NCBI GenBank assembly: GCA_008828725.1
Contig: MEHQ01000174.1
Location: 1,377,867-1,441,866 of the forward strand
DNA from: Saccharina japonica
Taxonomy: Eukaryota > Sar > Phaeophyceae > Laminariales > Laminariaceae
Direction: 5' to 3'
Length of the DNA: 64,000 bases
Shown: piece after piece, positions 25,575-35,839 of the stretch
Layout of the letters: every line of letters begins with the position of its first letter
How positions within the stretch are numbered: position 1 is the stretch's first letter
The notes under the pieces: generated by a model
What the model saw: only the letters and a program-made list of their open reading frames with translations
Databases searched by the model: none
What the model was told of the DNA's origin: nothing
Made by a program: the position numbers and the translations under genes

Positions 25575-25755
25575 ATATATGTAGGCGTTGTTGGCGTAGG
25601 GGACCGTGAAAACAACGACCGGATATAACCGAGTCGGGTTTTCGGTTTCGTTTTCGTGGGCAACCGAAAAACCGACTGAAATAAGTCGGTTTTCGGTTGC
25701 GAAAAAACCGAAACAAAACGACCGAAAAAAACGACTTTTGGTTTTCGGTTCACAG
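25575..25755. mobile_element. Possible small hAT-type element
   Basis: Repeated TTTTCGGTT and AACCGAAAA motifs lie in opposite orientations in the two halves. The candidate edges are flanked by CATATATG at about 25571-25578 and 25761-25768, which would be an 8-bp target duplication, but the flanking word is palindromic and the terminal repeats are weak. Confidence 0.35.
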
Positions 25756-25960
25756 CCCAGCATATATGGCATTGCATTGTCTTCTACTTACTACTGTGTT
25801 ACAACGTAGTATCTCGTAGTGTGCCAGAGTCCTGGTTTTATGACCACAGAGCTTGTTTGTATATCTGCAGGATGGAGAATCGGCACGAAAACTGGATGTG
25901 CTGGATGTCCACGGGTAGAGAGAACGGTTTAATTCGAAGAACACGCACAGGCATGCATGG
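25756..25960 (+). mobile_element. LINE 3' end fragment (family X), sense plus
   Basis: Carries the X 3' terminus: GGCATTGCATTGTCT, GTTTTATGACCACAGA, GGATGGAGAATCGGCACG, GGATGTCCACGGGTAGA and finally GAAGAACACGCACA. X is the 3' end of a LINE family, because elsewhere it follows the LINE C-terminal ORF and 3' UTR (see 54190-54804). This copy meets an oppositely oriented copy tail to tail. Confidence 0.65.
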
Positions 25961-25965
25961 TCTGT

Positions 25966-26400
25966 GTGTGTATTTTTCATATGAAACCGTCCTTTCTACC
26001 CGTAGACATCCAGCACACCCAGTGTCTGTGCCGATTCTTCATCCTAGAGAGATACCAGTTCTGTGCAAAGATGTCAGGAGACATGTCAAGCAAGGCAAAA
26101 CATTCGTCGTCAAGGGTGTATGGCCGAAGTGTTTCACACGAAAACCCAGTAGTTTGGTGTCATTCACGGCATGTCAAGGCAAATCTGCTGTCTGTCAAGG
26201 GTTGAAAGCCCCTGTCTCCCGACATCTTTGGTTCTGTGGCCACAACACTACGACACACATATACTACGCTGCAATGCAGTAAGCAGAGAAGACAATGCAT
26301 TGCCATACGATATACGACAGGAACGACCTACCAAATCCAGCTGCCTGAAAGAAAAGAAAGAAAAAGAAAAAGCGAAAAGGAAAAAGGAAAAAATGAAGAG
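25966..26400 (-). mobile_element. LINE 3' end fragment (family X), sense minus, split by a MITE
   Basis: Reverse-oriented X terminus starting at a TGTGTGTG tail (25966). It includes ACCCGTAGACATCCAGC and CCGATTCTTCATCCTAGAGA, and continues after the MITE with ACTACGACACA and CTGCAATGCAGTAAGCAGAG. It is interrupted at 26066-26230 by a MITE with an 8-bp target duplication. An A-rich 3' UTR stretch follows toward 26400. Confidence 0.7.
26066..26230. mobile_element. hAT-type MITE (family Z), 165 bp
   Basis: Perfectly placed inside an X repeat with the 8-bp target duplication GTTCTGTG (26058-26065 and 26231-26238). The inverted termini are CAAAGATGTCAGGAGAC and its near-exact reverse complement (GTCTCCCGACATCTTTG). 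Other X copies show the uninterrupted site. A second copy lies at 57451-57604. The duplication length fits hAT. Confidence 0.8.
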
Positions 26401-26751
26401 GGAAAAAAACATATCTACGAACTATATACCTCGTACTCGTACTATTAATTGCCTTCTTCAAGACTGGCTTCTTCTGAACCGGCCAAGATATATGCGACAG
26501 ACCATCCAAAACATATGAAATGAAGGCACTAAAAAAGCCGAACCCATAAAACGTGGTTGAAATGGTCGCCAATGTCGGAGAGGTTTAACTTCGAATACGA
26601 GCTGGGCCAGCCATAAAACGGATTTTCTGTTGTGAGCTTCTTCGTAGCGCCGCCAATTTTGCGAGTTAGACTCCGACAATTGGCGGAGATGATCCTGACA
26701 TATTAGTGGAGATACAAAAACTAAAGTATATGAACTTTTCTGAACTTGTAA
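26401..26751. other. No gene recognised
   Basis: AT-rich sequence after the X repeat, with no recognised motif. It may be an upstream part of repeat W, but copy 1 does not align clearly here. Confidence 0.3.
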
Positions 26752-27318
26752 AAACACCGACTCGATTTCGCCGAGATATCTGCAAACACCCAAAAGTACC
26801 AAAAATTATGATTTTTTACCAGATGTCGACACAAATTGATCATGACAGCTCAACAAATCGGCATTCCCGATCAAGCTGAAATTTGGTGTATACAATGCTT
26901 GGGACACGAGGAGACGATCGATTTAAGTTGCATTGACCAATCCATCACCCATCAAGAGATATAACAAAAATAAGATTATGTACTGAAAACAATTAATAAC
27001 GAAAACGGCAGTTTTATTGCGATGCCCCGCTCAATTCTGCAAATTTCGGACTCAAATTTTAACCTCGTATTTTAATCACACGTGTCAATGTATTCTGTAC
27101 CATATATTTTAAATTTTAGTTGTTTCCCACTAGTTAAGGCCGTTTTATACTTTCACGAGTTTTTGGATGGGTCATATATCCTGGGGGGAAAAACAAAAAC
27201 AAAAAGGGATGGCATCTCAAAGATTGGTTAGGACATCAGCAACACCGCCGTGTCAAGTATTCACGTTGAAATTCGCATTATTGATCGGGGCATAGTCAAT
27301 CAACCGTTCTAGCAGCGC
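26752..27318. repeat. Dispersed repeat W, copy 2
   Basis: Colinear with 3337-3875; see the landmarks given there. Non-coding, with no terminal repeats seen at either copy. Confidence 0.6.
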
Positions 27319-27439
27319 CCTGGCTGGCCAATGTCGTATATATTTGCTTTTTACAGCTCGACAGGCGTGGTGGTAGAGTTTACTACTGTATCCATCCATT
27401 CGGTGGCAGAGGAGACAGGCCTTATATTCTTGCTTGCTC

Positions 27440-27710
27440 CGGCGCTATGAGTAATGCCGTACATCTGCTGCTGCCGTGTCGCGGTTTTGTGACCACAGAG
27501 GTTGCATCTCTCAATCGAGGGTGAATATTCGGCACGGGCACTATTAATAGGTGTGCCAGATGTCGACGGGTAGAAATAAACAGTAAGTTTTCTCTGAATG
27601 TACTGGACACAACCTAAGTCGTATTGAGTACCTGGTAGGGTTTGCGGGGAAGAATCGGCGCGGACACTGGGTGTGCTGCATGTCGACGGGTAGAAAGAAC
27701 ACACACACCA
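27440..27710 (+). mobile_element. LINE 3' end fragments (family X), sense plus
   Basis: Two partial X termini in plus sense: one with GGTTTTGTGACCACAGAGG and GATGTCGACGGGTAGAAA (27480-27575), then GAAGAATCGGCGCGG to GAAAGAACACACACACC (27650-27702). They face the minus-sense copy at 27970. Confidence 0.6.
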
Positions 27711-27969
27711 ATATAAAATGATATATTTTCCGGTAAAGACCCGGATCCGAGTAAAGAATAGCAGGAAGCAGGAGCAAAAGAAGAGCCGCGAAAATAGACG
27801 GGATGCGGTGTTTTGTGGCGATCGAGGAACGGATGGAGTCAAAGTAATATCTCCGACCAGCCATATGTGTCGTCGATGCAACGGAAAACAGCAAAGAACG
27901 AGGCGTGGTGTTTGAAGTGTCTCACCTTGGAGAGTTGGCACCAGATACAACGCGCTAATAAATTGATAA
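27711..27969. other. Spacer between oppositely oriented X copies
   Basis: About 260 bp without a recognised motif. Confidence 0.3.
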
Positions 27970-28484
27970 ATAGTTGTGTGTGTGTGTTCTTCACATTAAA
28001 CCTTCCTTTCTACCCGTCGACATCCAGCACACCCAGTGTCCGTGCCGATTCTTCATCCTAAAAAGGTACCAGTTCTGTGGTCACAAAACTACGACACAGA
28101 GATACTACGCTCAGTGCAGTAAGCAGAGCAGACAATGCAATGCCATATACGACAGGCAATACCTACCCTGCTAGCAATCCAGGTGCATGCAAGAGAAAAA
28201 AAGAGGAAAAAGAAAAAAAGCGAAAAGGAAAAAGAATAAAAAGTAAATATACTGAATCAAATCAACAATCAAGCAACCAAACAAAAGCATGACAAAATAA
28301 AAGAAAGTGCCGTGCTTCTCCCAGAGGAGATGCGACATCCAATAAAAAACCAAATGAAATGAAAATAAATGAAAAGAAATGGACCGAAAACAGCGCCAAC
28401 AGAGCAACACTAAGAACGGCAGGAAATGACAGCCAGCCGGAGCACACCAAAAGCACCTTCCAGCCAGCCGAGGCAGGTTTGTGC
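27970..28484 (-). mobile_element. LINE 3' end fragment (family X), copy C
   Basis: On the minus strand this reads 3' UTR (from 28484; contains CTTCTCCTCTGGGAGAAGC-type sequence near 28320), an A-rich (in plus) stretch, the X terminus and a (CA)n tail at 27975. Its truncated 5' edge (GGGCACAAACCTGCC in minus sense) is fused directly to the tail of the next copy. Confidence 0.7.
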
Positions 28485-29085
28485 CCGTGTGTGTGTGTTC
28501 TTCACATTAAACCTTCCTTTCTACCCGGCGATATCCAGCACACCCGGTGTCCATGCCGATTCTTCATCCTAAAAAGGTACCAGTTCTGTGGTCACGAAAC
28601 TACGACACAGAGATAATACACTCAGTGCAGTAAGCAGAGCAGACAATGCAACGCCATATACGACAGGCAAGACCTACCCTGCTAGCAATCCAGGTGCATG
28701 CAAGAGAAAAAAAGAGAAAAAAGAAAAAAGCGAAAAGAAAATAAAAATAAAAATAAAAATAAAAAGTAAATATACTGAAGCAAATCAACAATCAAGCAAC
28801 GAAATAAAAAGCATGACAAAAAAAGAAAGAGAGTGTCGTGCTTCTCCCAGAGGAGATGCGACCTCCAATAAGAACTAAATGAAATGCCCGTAGTACAGGC
28901 AGGTTCTACCAGCTAGTCGGTCTGGTACCTACTCTGTTTGCCGTCTCTTTCCTGCTTCCGTCCGCCGTGGTTTCCCTACGAACCCCCCACCCTCCGTCTC
29001 AATCCCCTTGGGCGCCACCCATACAACGGATACGTGGCACTTCCTACTCAGTTCTGTTTCGTTCTCGTGTAAGACACGAGAGTCC
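28485..29085 (-). mobile_element. LINE 3' end fragment (family X), copy B
   Basis: Minus-sense order: the end of the LINE ORF (29050-28930), 3' UTR with AGAAGCACGACAC-type motif near 28845, the X terminus, and a (CA)n tail at 28485-28500. The ORF-end stretch contains an intact CTTGGGCGCCACCCATAC (29008-29025), which is the empty site for the large hAT-type insertion at 54805. Confidence 0.7.
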
Positions 29086-30429
29086 AGGAAAGAGAAGTGG
29101 AAATAACAAAAACAAAATGAATACGTACGTAGCTAAGCAACCAAAGAAAGTCCCAGGAAAAATACGGAAGGCGGAGAAACAAAGGCAAAAGCGATCACGG
29201 TAACAAAAATAAGTAAAACAAAGTAAATGAAGCAAATGATGCGAGGGGCTGTAGCATCGCTGTCGTGCCCCCCTTGAGAAGCAACAACAGGCAATACAAC
29301 AAGCAAAAATAAGAAATAAGAAATAAGAAATAAGAAAATAAAAACAAACAAACAAACAAAGGGAAAGAAAGACCACCAGAAATACCCAAGGAAAGGAAAA
29401 AAAAAACAAAAAGACAAACACCCAGTTTGCCATCCGCCAAGCCAGGTAGTACTTCTTTCTCATCACAGGGATAAGAACGAGAGTAACAATGAAACCGTCT
29501 AGGACTTACTAGTCAGCCTGGTACCTTGCTATCCTGTCGGCTGATTCCCTCTTGCTCTCATCAGCCGCGGTTTCCGTACGACTGTTGCCCCCCCCTCCCC
29601 ATTCCCTTTTGCACCCCCGGCAACGGATGCGTGGCGCTGTCTACTCAGTTCCGCCTCGACCTTGTGCCACCGGATCATGAACTGTTCAGCCGCTTCGAGG
29701 ACCCCCCTGTACCACTTGCCCACTTTAGTTGCTGCAACGGTCCACACTGCGGTCTCTACTCCAAACACTAACGGGACCTGTGCCGTGGACCCCTTGGAGG
29801 CTTGAAACACCTTGAGGTCCTCAGCAAGGCATTTCTGCCAGGACTTTGGCTGTCCGCCCGGTCTGCGTCCCTCCCCACCCGTCATGGTCCCGAACATCAC
29901 CCGGCTGGGTAGTCGCCCCTTGGGTTGCCGTGCCACGGCTCCCGCAAAGAACAGACGCCGTTTACGGATCGTCGTTTCGATGCTCTCGCATCGTGTCTGC
30001 TTGAGAGCCTTTGCGTACGAGAGGGTCCTATAGTCGCCACTCTGCCGACGCTGGAAACCAATGACACGCAGGAGGATTTGGTGGTGTACCGATCGGAGCC
30101 TGGCGAAGTGTTGTGCACCGAGGGTCCACGTCACACATCCGTATAGCAGGGTCTCAATCACCTCGGCCTTCAACATGCGGATTTTCAGACTAATTCGAGC
30201 CGTCTTCATGTCGTACAACTCTGGTCCGAACCGTTTGAAGCACGCCCACATGAGACCGATCCGTCGTTCGATTTTCGAGTGAGAGGTCAGCGTCTTCGTG
30301 GATAATGCCGCCGAGGTACAAGAACAGTTGTACGTATTTTCGAAGGGTATGCGGTACGTGGTGTATAGTATGGCAGTCAGATAGTGTCCGGTGTGTTCTC
30401 CACGTGAAACCGGTGTTTTCACCGGTCAA
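29086..30429 (-). mobile_element. LINE fragment, copy A: C-terminal ORF and 3' UTR
   Basis: 5'-truncated LINE on the minus strand. The ORF part is at 29529-30429. The 3' UTR toward 29086 contains GGGGGGCACGACAGCGATGC (29255-29275 region, minus sense), which also appears in the isolated 3' fragment at 47786-48010. Copies A, B and C lie head to tail. Confidence 0.75.
29529..30422 (-). pseudogene. LINE C-terminal domain, 297-codon open frame
   Basis: An open minus-strand frame. From about residue 40 it matches the C-terminal region of the plus-strand LINE fragment at 41225-42290. Shared blocks are MLKAEVIETLLYGCVTWTL, RSVHHQ.LLRVIGFQRRQ, TLSYAKALKQTRCE, TIRKRRL, GRLPSRVMFGTMT and RWHKVEAELSRQRH. 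It has no RT active site because the copy is truncated before it. Apart from the missing front it is surprisingly open, so it is a relatively young copy. The first 40 codons are probably outside the true frame; YLGGIIHEDADLSLE continues in a neighbouring frame. Confidence 0.75.
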
Positions 30430-30784
30430 CAGCTACCTAACCATTGTACGTTATGATTTATCAACCCTACGAGTATAGTCGGTCGCCTCGATGGTCTAGT
30501 GGTACAGCAGCAGGGGGGCTAATATAAGGCGGTCTGAATAAGCCGGTAATTCGACATAAGGCGGTCAAAATCGGCTTGACACGACAGAAGATGCGAATAG
30601 GGCAGCAACCGCCCTATATAGCAACCGACCCTATATAAGGCGGTAACTACGCACCCCATTCAGAGCAGCTACCGCGTTATTCAGGGAGGCTACCGCCCTA
30701 TCCACGGCCCATTTTTGCCTCCACATCAGTATAAAACATCGCCCTGGTGCTCCGTTTAAGCGAGATACACTTACTACGAATATG

Positions 30785-30912
30785 AACCATAAAATCTGGT
30801 CCAGGCCGGATTTCTTAGCCGAGCGGGTGGGGGGCTTTCTACACTAATTTTAATACAACGACACCTAAATTTATCATTTCCCTCTAAATCCCAGCCTGGC
30901 TTCCTTATTACC
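30785..30912. mobile_element. pogo-type MITE remnant
   Basis: The interior (GTCCAGGC.GGATTTCTTAG, GCTTTCTACACTAATTT, CCTCTAAATC.CAGCC.GGCTT) matches the intact MITE at 37207-37379. The outer CAGTACAGG ends are lost. Confidence 0.6.
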
Positions 30913-31233
30913 AGGTAGTATGTTTCTTACTTGGAGTAGGTGTCATGTACTAGGCAGTAATACACACCTACTACTGCTGCTGTTGCTGCGAGAACACACC
31001 CTCTGTTGTGAGTTGTGGATGTCTAGCAAAGCGAAGAGTCCTCTCCGTACAACAGTACGGCGGTGTGTGTCTTCAGCGGGTGGTGTGTGTTCGGCGGGCT
31101 CTGCCGCCCGCAGCTCAAATAATAACCCATCGTCGATCTCATTGTCGAGCTGATGCCTTTCGATAGACTAAATAGACTGGGACAGTCACCCGTGCTTAGA
31201 ACATGGTTGGTTGAAGAGGGCATTCTGTGCTGC

Positions 31234-31677
31234 AACAGCCGATTTTCCTAATTGAGAATTGCCTTTCCGATGAGCATGAAAATCGAGAATATTGTTTTTT
31301 TAATTGTTAGAGATGTACTTCCCTCAAAGTCGTTATTTTCACTGTAAACTGTTATCAGTTGTGACACCCGTCGATGACAAAAAAACAAACAAACGAAATC
31401 GGCATCGGCAGTCTCAAGATATCGAAGATCCCAGAAAATCTGGATTTATGGGCGAGGTACCTCGCTAATAATGCAAATTCCCTTACATCCTTGATTTTTC
31501 GAGCCTGTCAAGGTCGATTTCATTTGTTTTCGTGGATCGATACCTACCATCGAGGAACACATTTTCTAGGTCAAAGTTTGATCGTGAGCGAAATACAACT
31601 CCTAAACAAAAAAAAGTACAAAAATCGATTTTCATTCTCATCGGAAAGGCAATTCTCAATTTGGAAAATCGGCTGTT
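31234..31677. mobile_element. MITE family V, about 444 bp
   Basis: Long inverted ends: AACAGCCGATTTTCC followed by AATTGAGAATTGCCTTTCCG on the left, and the reverse complement on the right. A related half-copy in the opposite orientation is at 33525. Target duplications are not clear. No coding frame. Confidence 0.65.
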
Positions 31678-32174
31678 TGTACCTTAAAACGCTGTATGTA
31701 CTCAACATGGCGGTTGCCGCCTTATTGGGGTATCACCAAAAGCCCAATAGGGCGGTCTTTCGAGATAGGGCGGTGAAAATCTCGGTCACTACACCACCTT
31801 ATATAGGCCCCTCTACTGCTGTACCTACAATATCACTAAGGGTTGCTTTCCGGGGTTCAAATCTCACGTGGGTCGGACGCTTGAGTTTATTTGCAAAATT
31901 GAATATAACACGGGATCAACTGCTGAGAGCGCCGAGTCGCGTGGGTAGGCGCAATTCGATACTAGTCGACGAGGGAAGAAATGGATGAATCATAATAATC
32001 GCGATAAACATGTAAAGCACGAACCGTACGGAGAAGAGCCTACTACGCTGTGACCCCGGATCTGAGTTACGACTAGGAAGGAGAGAGAACGGACAGGCGA
32101 AGACTTAAAATGGGGAATATCGAAAGTAAAAAAGTAGAAATAATTACAGTACCTATTTATATATATATATGCCT

Positions 32175-32405
32175 GTCGTACGCATGTCACCACGTATCAA
32201 CCACCGAGGGGTTTCGCTTGTTGCTGATGCAGGCAGAGTGTTGTTGAAACTCGTTGCGTGCATACTGCGAAGATTTGGGGCATATACCGCCTGAGAAAAA
32301 GTGCGGCTTTCGTCCGACACGATCAACAGAGTCGGCATGCTGTTCGTCGTGTGACGATTGCAAGACCTTGGAAGAGGGCGAACAGTCCCCCTGTATACCT
32401 GAGTA
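32175..32405 (+). pseudogene. LINE RT fragment
   Basis: Plus-strand frames give RGVSLVADAGRVLLKL, then after a frame change KKCGFRPTRST. A further frame gives MLFVV.RLQDLGRGRTVPLY. These match, in order, the region of the LINE at 21960-22165 (GKVPAKL, EQCGFRPGRST, MLFVVRRHQALGRRRRIPLY). It is a roughly 75-codon relic with no active site. Confidence 0.6.
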
Positions 32406-32649
32406 GGGCTGGGTGTGGCGATCGCCACCGAACGCAATCACATTGTTATTTATTGCGTCACCCAAACGTTGGCCGGGCGTTCGTATTTACGTCTGGTATT
32501 TCGTTACCCGTACTGTTTTCCTGGTGCGCCTATTCCTGCTACGTTGTACTCCAATTACACACACAGACGAAGTATGTAGTATCCGTGGATCGACTCGTCG
32601 ATAGGAGGAGACGCTTTTCGAACCTGGGCATCGCACGCTGTTGGTTGTG

Positions 32650-32790
32650 TCTTATCGGGGGCGTGTATTGTTTCACAACAAACAGGTATTTCTGCCCGCC
32701 GACATCAAGCACACCGAGTGTCCGTGCCGAGTCTTAACCCTAGAGAGATACAAGCTGACGCGTGCTCACAAATCACACTAATACAGACGG
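32650..32790 (-). mobile_element. LINE 3' end fragment (family X), diverged
   Basis: Contains GCCGACATCAAGCACACCGA, GTGTCCGTGCCGAGTCTTAA and CCTAGAGAGATAC in the order of the X terminus in minus sense. Confidence 0.5.
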
Positions 32791-33524
32791 AGTTACTACA
32801 TGTTATTACATGTTATCAACAATGGGCCGCGGGTATCGTGGCAATGACCCCGCCTTAATTTGTGGCTCGCACAGACAGACCCTCACCCCCCCTCTTACCA
32901 CATGTTGTTTGGCAGCGGCTAATTCGTAGTCGTTGAAGATGTCCACACAGCTCTTGAACCTCGTGCCAGTATTTTACAAGGGTGGGTGTCAAGCGTTACA
33001 CGTTCGTTGGTATTCGCATATTGACAAGACATTCGCGTTTTTGAAACTGATCCCTGGAGGGAAAAGCTTCCATATCTTGTAGCAACAGCAGGCGCAACGT
33101 CTGCGGCCTCAGCTTCTCAGAAGCAGCAGGGGCATATTTTCTGCCTGCTGCAGCTTTTGGTGGTTCGTGCTTCATATGCAGAGCACTCTATACATAGGTG
33201 CTACTAATATTGTACTAATCAAGTACAAGCAACAGGAAAAAGGGGGTCCCTTACCCAAGACGGCCCCCTGACGTCGCTTGAATGCATGCAGCATTACACC
33301 TGGATGGCATAGCAGTCGGGAATACATCGCACCCACATGCAAACATACCGTATGTTTCCTAGAACGGGGATGAAAGCGATCCGTCCCCTCATTTAACGCT
33401 TTCAGGGCTTTGCTGTTGGCGTTCGCGGGCGACATTTGCACAATTGGCCATTTTCATGCGAACGCCCGATGTTCACAGGGGCTGTAGCCGTGACACCCAT
33501 CCCTTTGGAAGTATCTGGGCATAT
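32791..33524. other. No gene recognised
   Basis: An 89-codon minus frame (33172-33441) lacks any domain. Nothing else was noticed. Confidence 0.35.
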
Positions 33525-33790
33525 AACAGCCGGTTTTCCTAATTGAGAATTGCATTTCCGATGAGAATGAAAATCGATTTTAGTACTTTATTATTGGTTA
33601 AGAGTTGTATTTCGCTCACGGTAAAAAATTCTAGAAAACATGTTCCTCGATGGTAGGTATCGATCCACGGAAATAAAATTGAAATCAACCTTGACAGGCT
33701 CGAAAAATCAAGGATTTAAGGGAATTTGCATTTATGAGCGAGGTACCTTTACTCGTAGTTGCAAATGTTCGATCAGCCACCATTCATTGC
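33525..33790. mobile_element. MITE family V, partial copy 2
   Basis: Starts with AACAGCCGGTTTTCC and follows the right half of copy 1 in reverse orientation: GATGAGAATGAAAATCGATT, GGTAGGTATCGATCCACG, GACAGGCTCGAAAAATCAAG and GAGCGAGGTACC. The other end is missing. Confidence 0.6.
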
Positions 33791-33888
33791 AATTGAACCA
33801 CAGACGGTTTAAGAGACCCCTTCGGTATTAAAAAAACAAAAAGAGTACTTGAGTCAGGGGGGCCCGAGGATTTGGATATCATACACCT

Positions 33889-33953
33889 AACGCCCCCCCC
33901 CCCCCCCCCGAGAGGCTCGAAAAAAAAAATTACCACTTTTTTTTTTTTTTTTC
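33889..33953. repeat. Homopolymer cluster (C, A and T runs)
   Basis: A run of about 18 C, then A9 and T15 within 65 bp. It does not carry the LINE terminus seen next to the other C-runs. Confidence 0.8.
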
Positions 33954-35013
33954 TTCCGTGTACGAGTATACCTCGTGTACTTACTGGTGGTGTATCCGGT
34001 GTATCAGCAGGGTGTATGGTCAGTATGGGTGTATGTTTTGTGTAACAGCTAGTACCGGAGAGATGCAAACCCTCGCATCAAGTCAAATCACGTACGAGTA
34101 ACATCACATCTCCGACAGATAGGTACAGGATATTTACAGAAGCAGTAAGATTGTCTTTACAGAAGCAGTAAGATTGTCTACTCGTACCAGGTGGTTCGTG
34201 CAACACGGCGTTCACGTCCCAACACGGAGCCAACATGAAATAACCCGAGCAACGATTCGCAGTGTTCTACCAGGTTGTACGGCTGTAGCGCCTGGTAGCG
34301 CCGGTCAAAAATAAATATTCTCCGCGCGTACAGCAGCAGTGCAGTATTAAGGAGGTACTATTAATACTACTACTGTAGTACCGCCACGTAGGGCAGACCG
34401 GGGCAATTACTCGTACAACAAGTAGTGCTACCGAGATATAGTNAGTATCGAGATTGTGAGTAAAAGGGTCTACCCACACCACCAGTATTAATACGTGGCT
34501 CGTCTAAATATGGCATCCAAGTCCCCACCCAGAAACACACGAAGCAACGGCTTGCCATGTTCGACTGCTGTAGTAGCTGTGGGAAGGCTACGGGTACTGC
34601 TTGCTGCTGTAGTACCAAGATTCACCTGTGCGAGCAAGCATGCTGCTGCAGCTCGGAGGTAAGGCAAGGCAACATGGTTATATGAGGTACCACAGGTACG
34701 TACCGGTATATACGAGTATGATGATACCAGATACCAGGTACTCGTATACTCGAAGTATACGATATAGGGCAGGGCGAGTATAGGGCATCAAGGCGTCGCG
34801 ACCTTCTTCAGGCAGTGCTTATCCATCCAAGCCTGTGGATCCCACGGCTCTTCGGGACCTTCTGGTCCACCTTCGATCGAGCTCATAGCTCCTTTGTACC
34901 GCTCGCTACTCTCCCTCGACTCGCCTGCTGCAGTCGCTGCCTCTACGCAGCTGCAGCTCATAGGTCATAGAGCCTGCGGCCTGCGGCCGCCCCTGGTATT
35001 GTAGTAGTATGGA
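33954..35013. other. No gene; short tandem repeat and recurrent 9-mers
   Basis: TTACAGAAGCAGTAAGATTG is tandemly duplicated at about 34134-34177. TACTCGTAC- and ACCAGGTA-type words are frequent. One N is present at 34443. The GCT/TACTACT-rich stretches produce open frames without domains. Confidence 0.45.
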
Positions 35014-35202
35014 AGGCCTTGTATCAAGCAGGGGGGGGGGGGGACGGCCCTCTACCATCCCCTGTGTTCAGTTTTATATAGTTATTGTATAGGCGTAGAG
35101 GGAGGGGATGGTCTCAGGTACCCCCCCCCCTGTCAAAACGTAAAAGTTGAACAATTTGACGTGAGGTGTCGAAAAAAAAGTTTTCGACACCCCCTGCTTG
35201 AG
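35014..35202. mobile_element. Small inverted-repeat element with G/C-runs
   Basis: Ends CAAGCAGGGGG and CCCCCTGCTTG are inverted. A GTGTCGAAAAAAAAG..TTCGACAC hairpin lies at the right end. An internal inverted pair GAGGG(G)ATGGT / ACCATCCCCT is also present. No clear target duplication. Confidence 0.45.
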
Positions 35203-35839
35203 TGCTGAAAAATATATATTTTGTTTGTTTTTTTTACAGCAAGCAGCAATACTAGTTCTGGTATAATACTACCATATCAGTACAACTTACGGAAACCGCA
35301 TAGCTCCAGTTCTAATGCTCAGACCTCCAACCGACCAACGTATAGCTTGTTCGTTATAGTCTCTAGGAGGTATTGAGGCTCTTGGATCTGCAAGGGAGGG
35401 CAAGCGTTGCTGTTTTTGCATCACAAAACGAAAGTGCTCCGCAGCCAGATTTTGATCGTTTCGGATCTCCTGTTTGGTATCTTCACTCTGCTGTGGGTAC
35501 GTAGGACGCTACGGACGGTCGAACTAGAGGCTGAGGTACGTTCACCTACTACGTAGTGCTCGGCGTCCTCGTCGAAAATCTGAGTCAAAACAGTACCAGC
35601 AGCCGGAGAAACTGCTATTTTTCAAATTCGGCATGGGTACCAGGGGTATGGCGAGTCGTTTCCGAGTAAGAGACATTTGTAGTGATGAACAAGGAGGCGT
35701 CTGATTGATATGCCTCCTGAGACACAATTGTTGGCCATGATCTAGGCTCTCTGAAACTACGCATTGGTCGAAATTCTGAGCAGTAGAACTGGAAAAATGC
35801 CGTTTTCCGTACGAGCTGGTTCCAGGAAGAAACATAACA
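35203..35839. other. No gene recognised
   Basis: A 161-codon minus frame (35542-36027) overlaps the inverted repeat to its right and shows no domain, so I leave it uncalled. Confidence 0.3.

Larger units (their letters stand above)
30505..31821. mobile_element. TIR DNA element, 1.3 kb, inserted in the SINE
   Basis: Inverted ends: CAGCAGCAGGGGGGC then TAATATAAGGCGGT on the left, against the reverse complement CAGCAGTAGAGGGGC then CTATATAAGGTGGT on the right. TA is duplicated (30503-30504 and 31822-31823). Subterminal regions repeat ATAAGGCGGT and CCGCCCTAT. No transposase frame is present, so it is non-autonomous. It contains two smaller elements (30785-30912 and 31234-31677). Confidence 0.7.
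30481..32135 (+). mobile_element. SINE with tRNA-like head, copy 1, split by a TIR element
   Basis: The head has an A-box-like TGGTCTAGTGG (30492-30502). Its B-box-like GGTTCAAATCTC is found only after the inserted element (31854 onward). Removing 30505-31821 and one TA leaves about 30 bases between the boxes, as in a tRNA-type pol III promoter. The 3' part (CCTACTACGCTGTGACCCCG, then GATCTGAGTTACGACTAGG, 32039-32078) matches the second copy at 52812-52865, and the copy ends A-rich near 32135. Confidence 0.65.

Noticed and set aside
25740..26400. CRISPR-like or palindromic array in the X-rich region
   Set aside because: The inverted arrangement is two LINE 3' ends tail to tail. Repeats are long and diverged, spacers are absent, and the DNA is eukaryotic.
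30481..30510. Functional tRNA gene at the TGGTCTAGTGG box
   Set aside because: After removal of the inserted element no acceptor stem can be formed (GCCTCGA has no partner), and a second copy shows SINE organisation.
33889..33953. Third poly-C LINE tail
   Set aside because: The C-run is not preceded by the ATGAGTACG terminus or any LINE ORF end.
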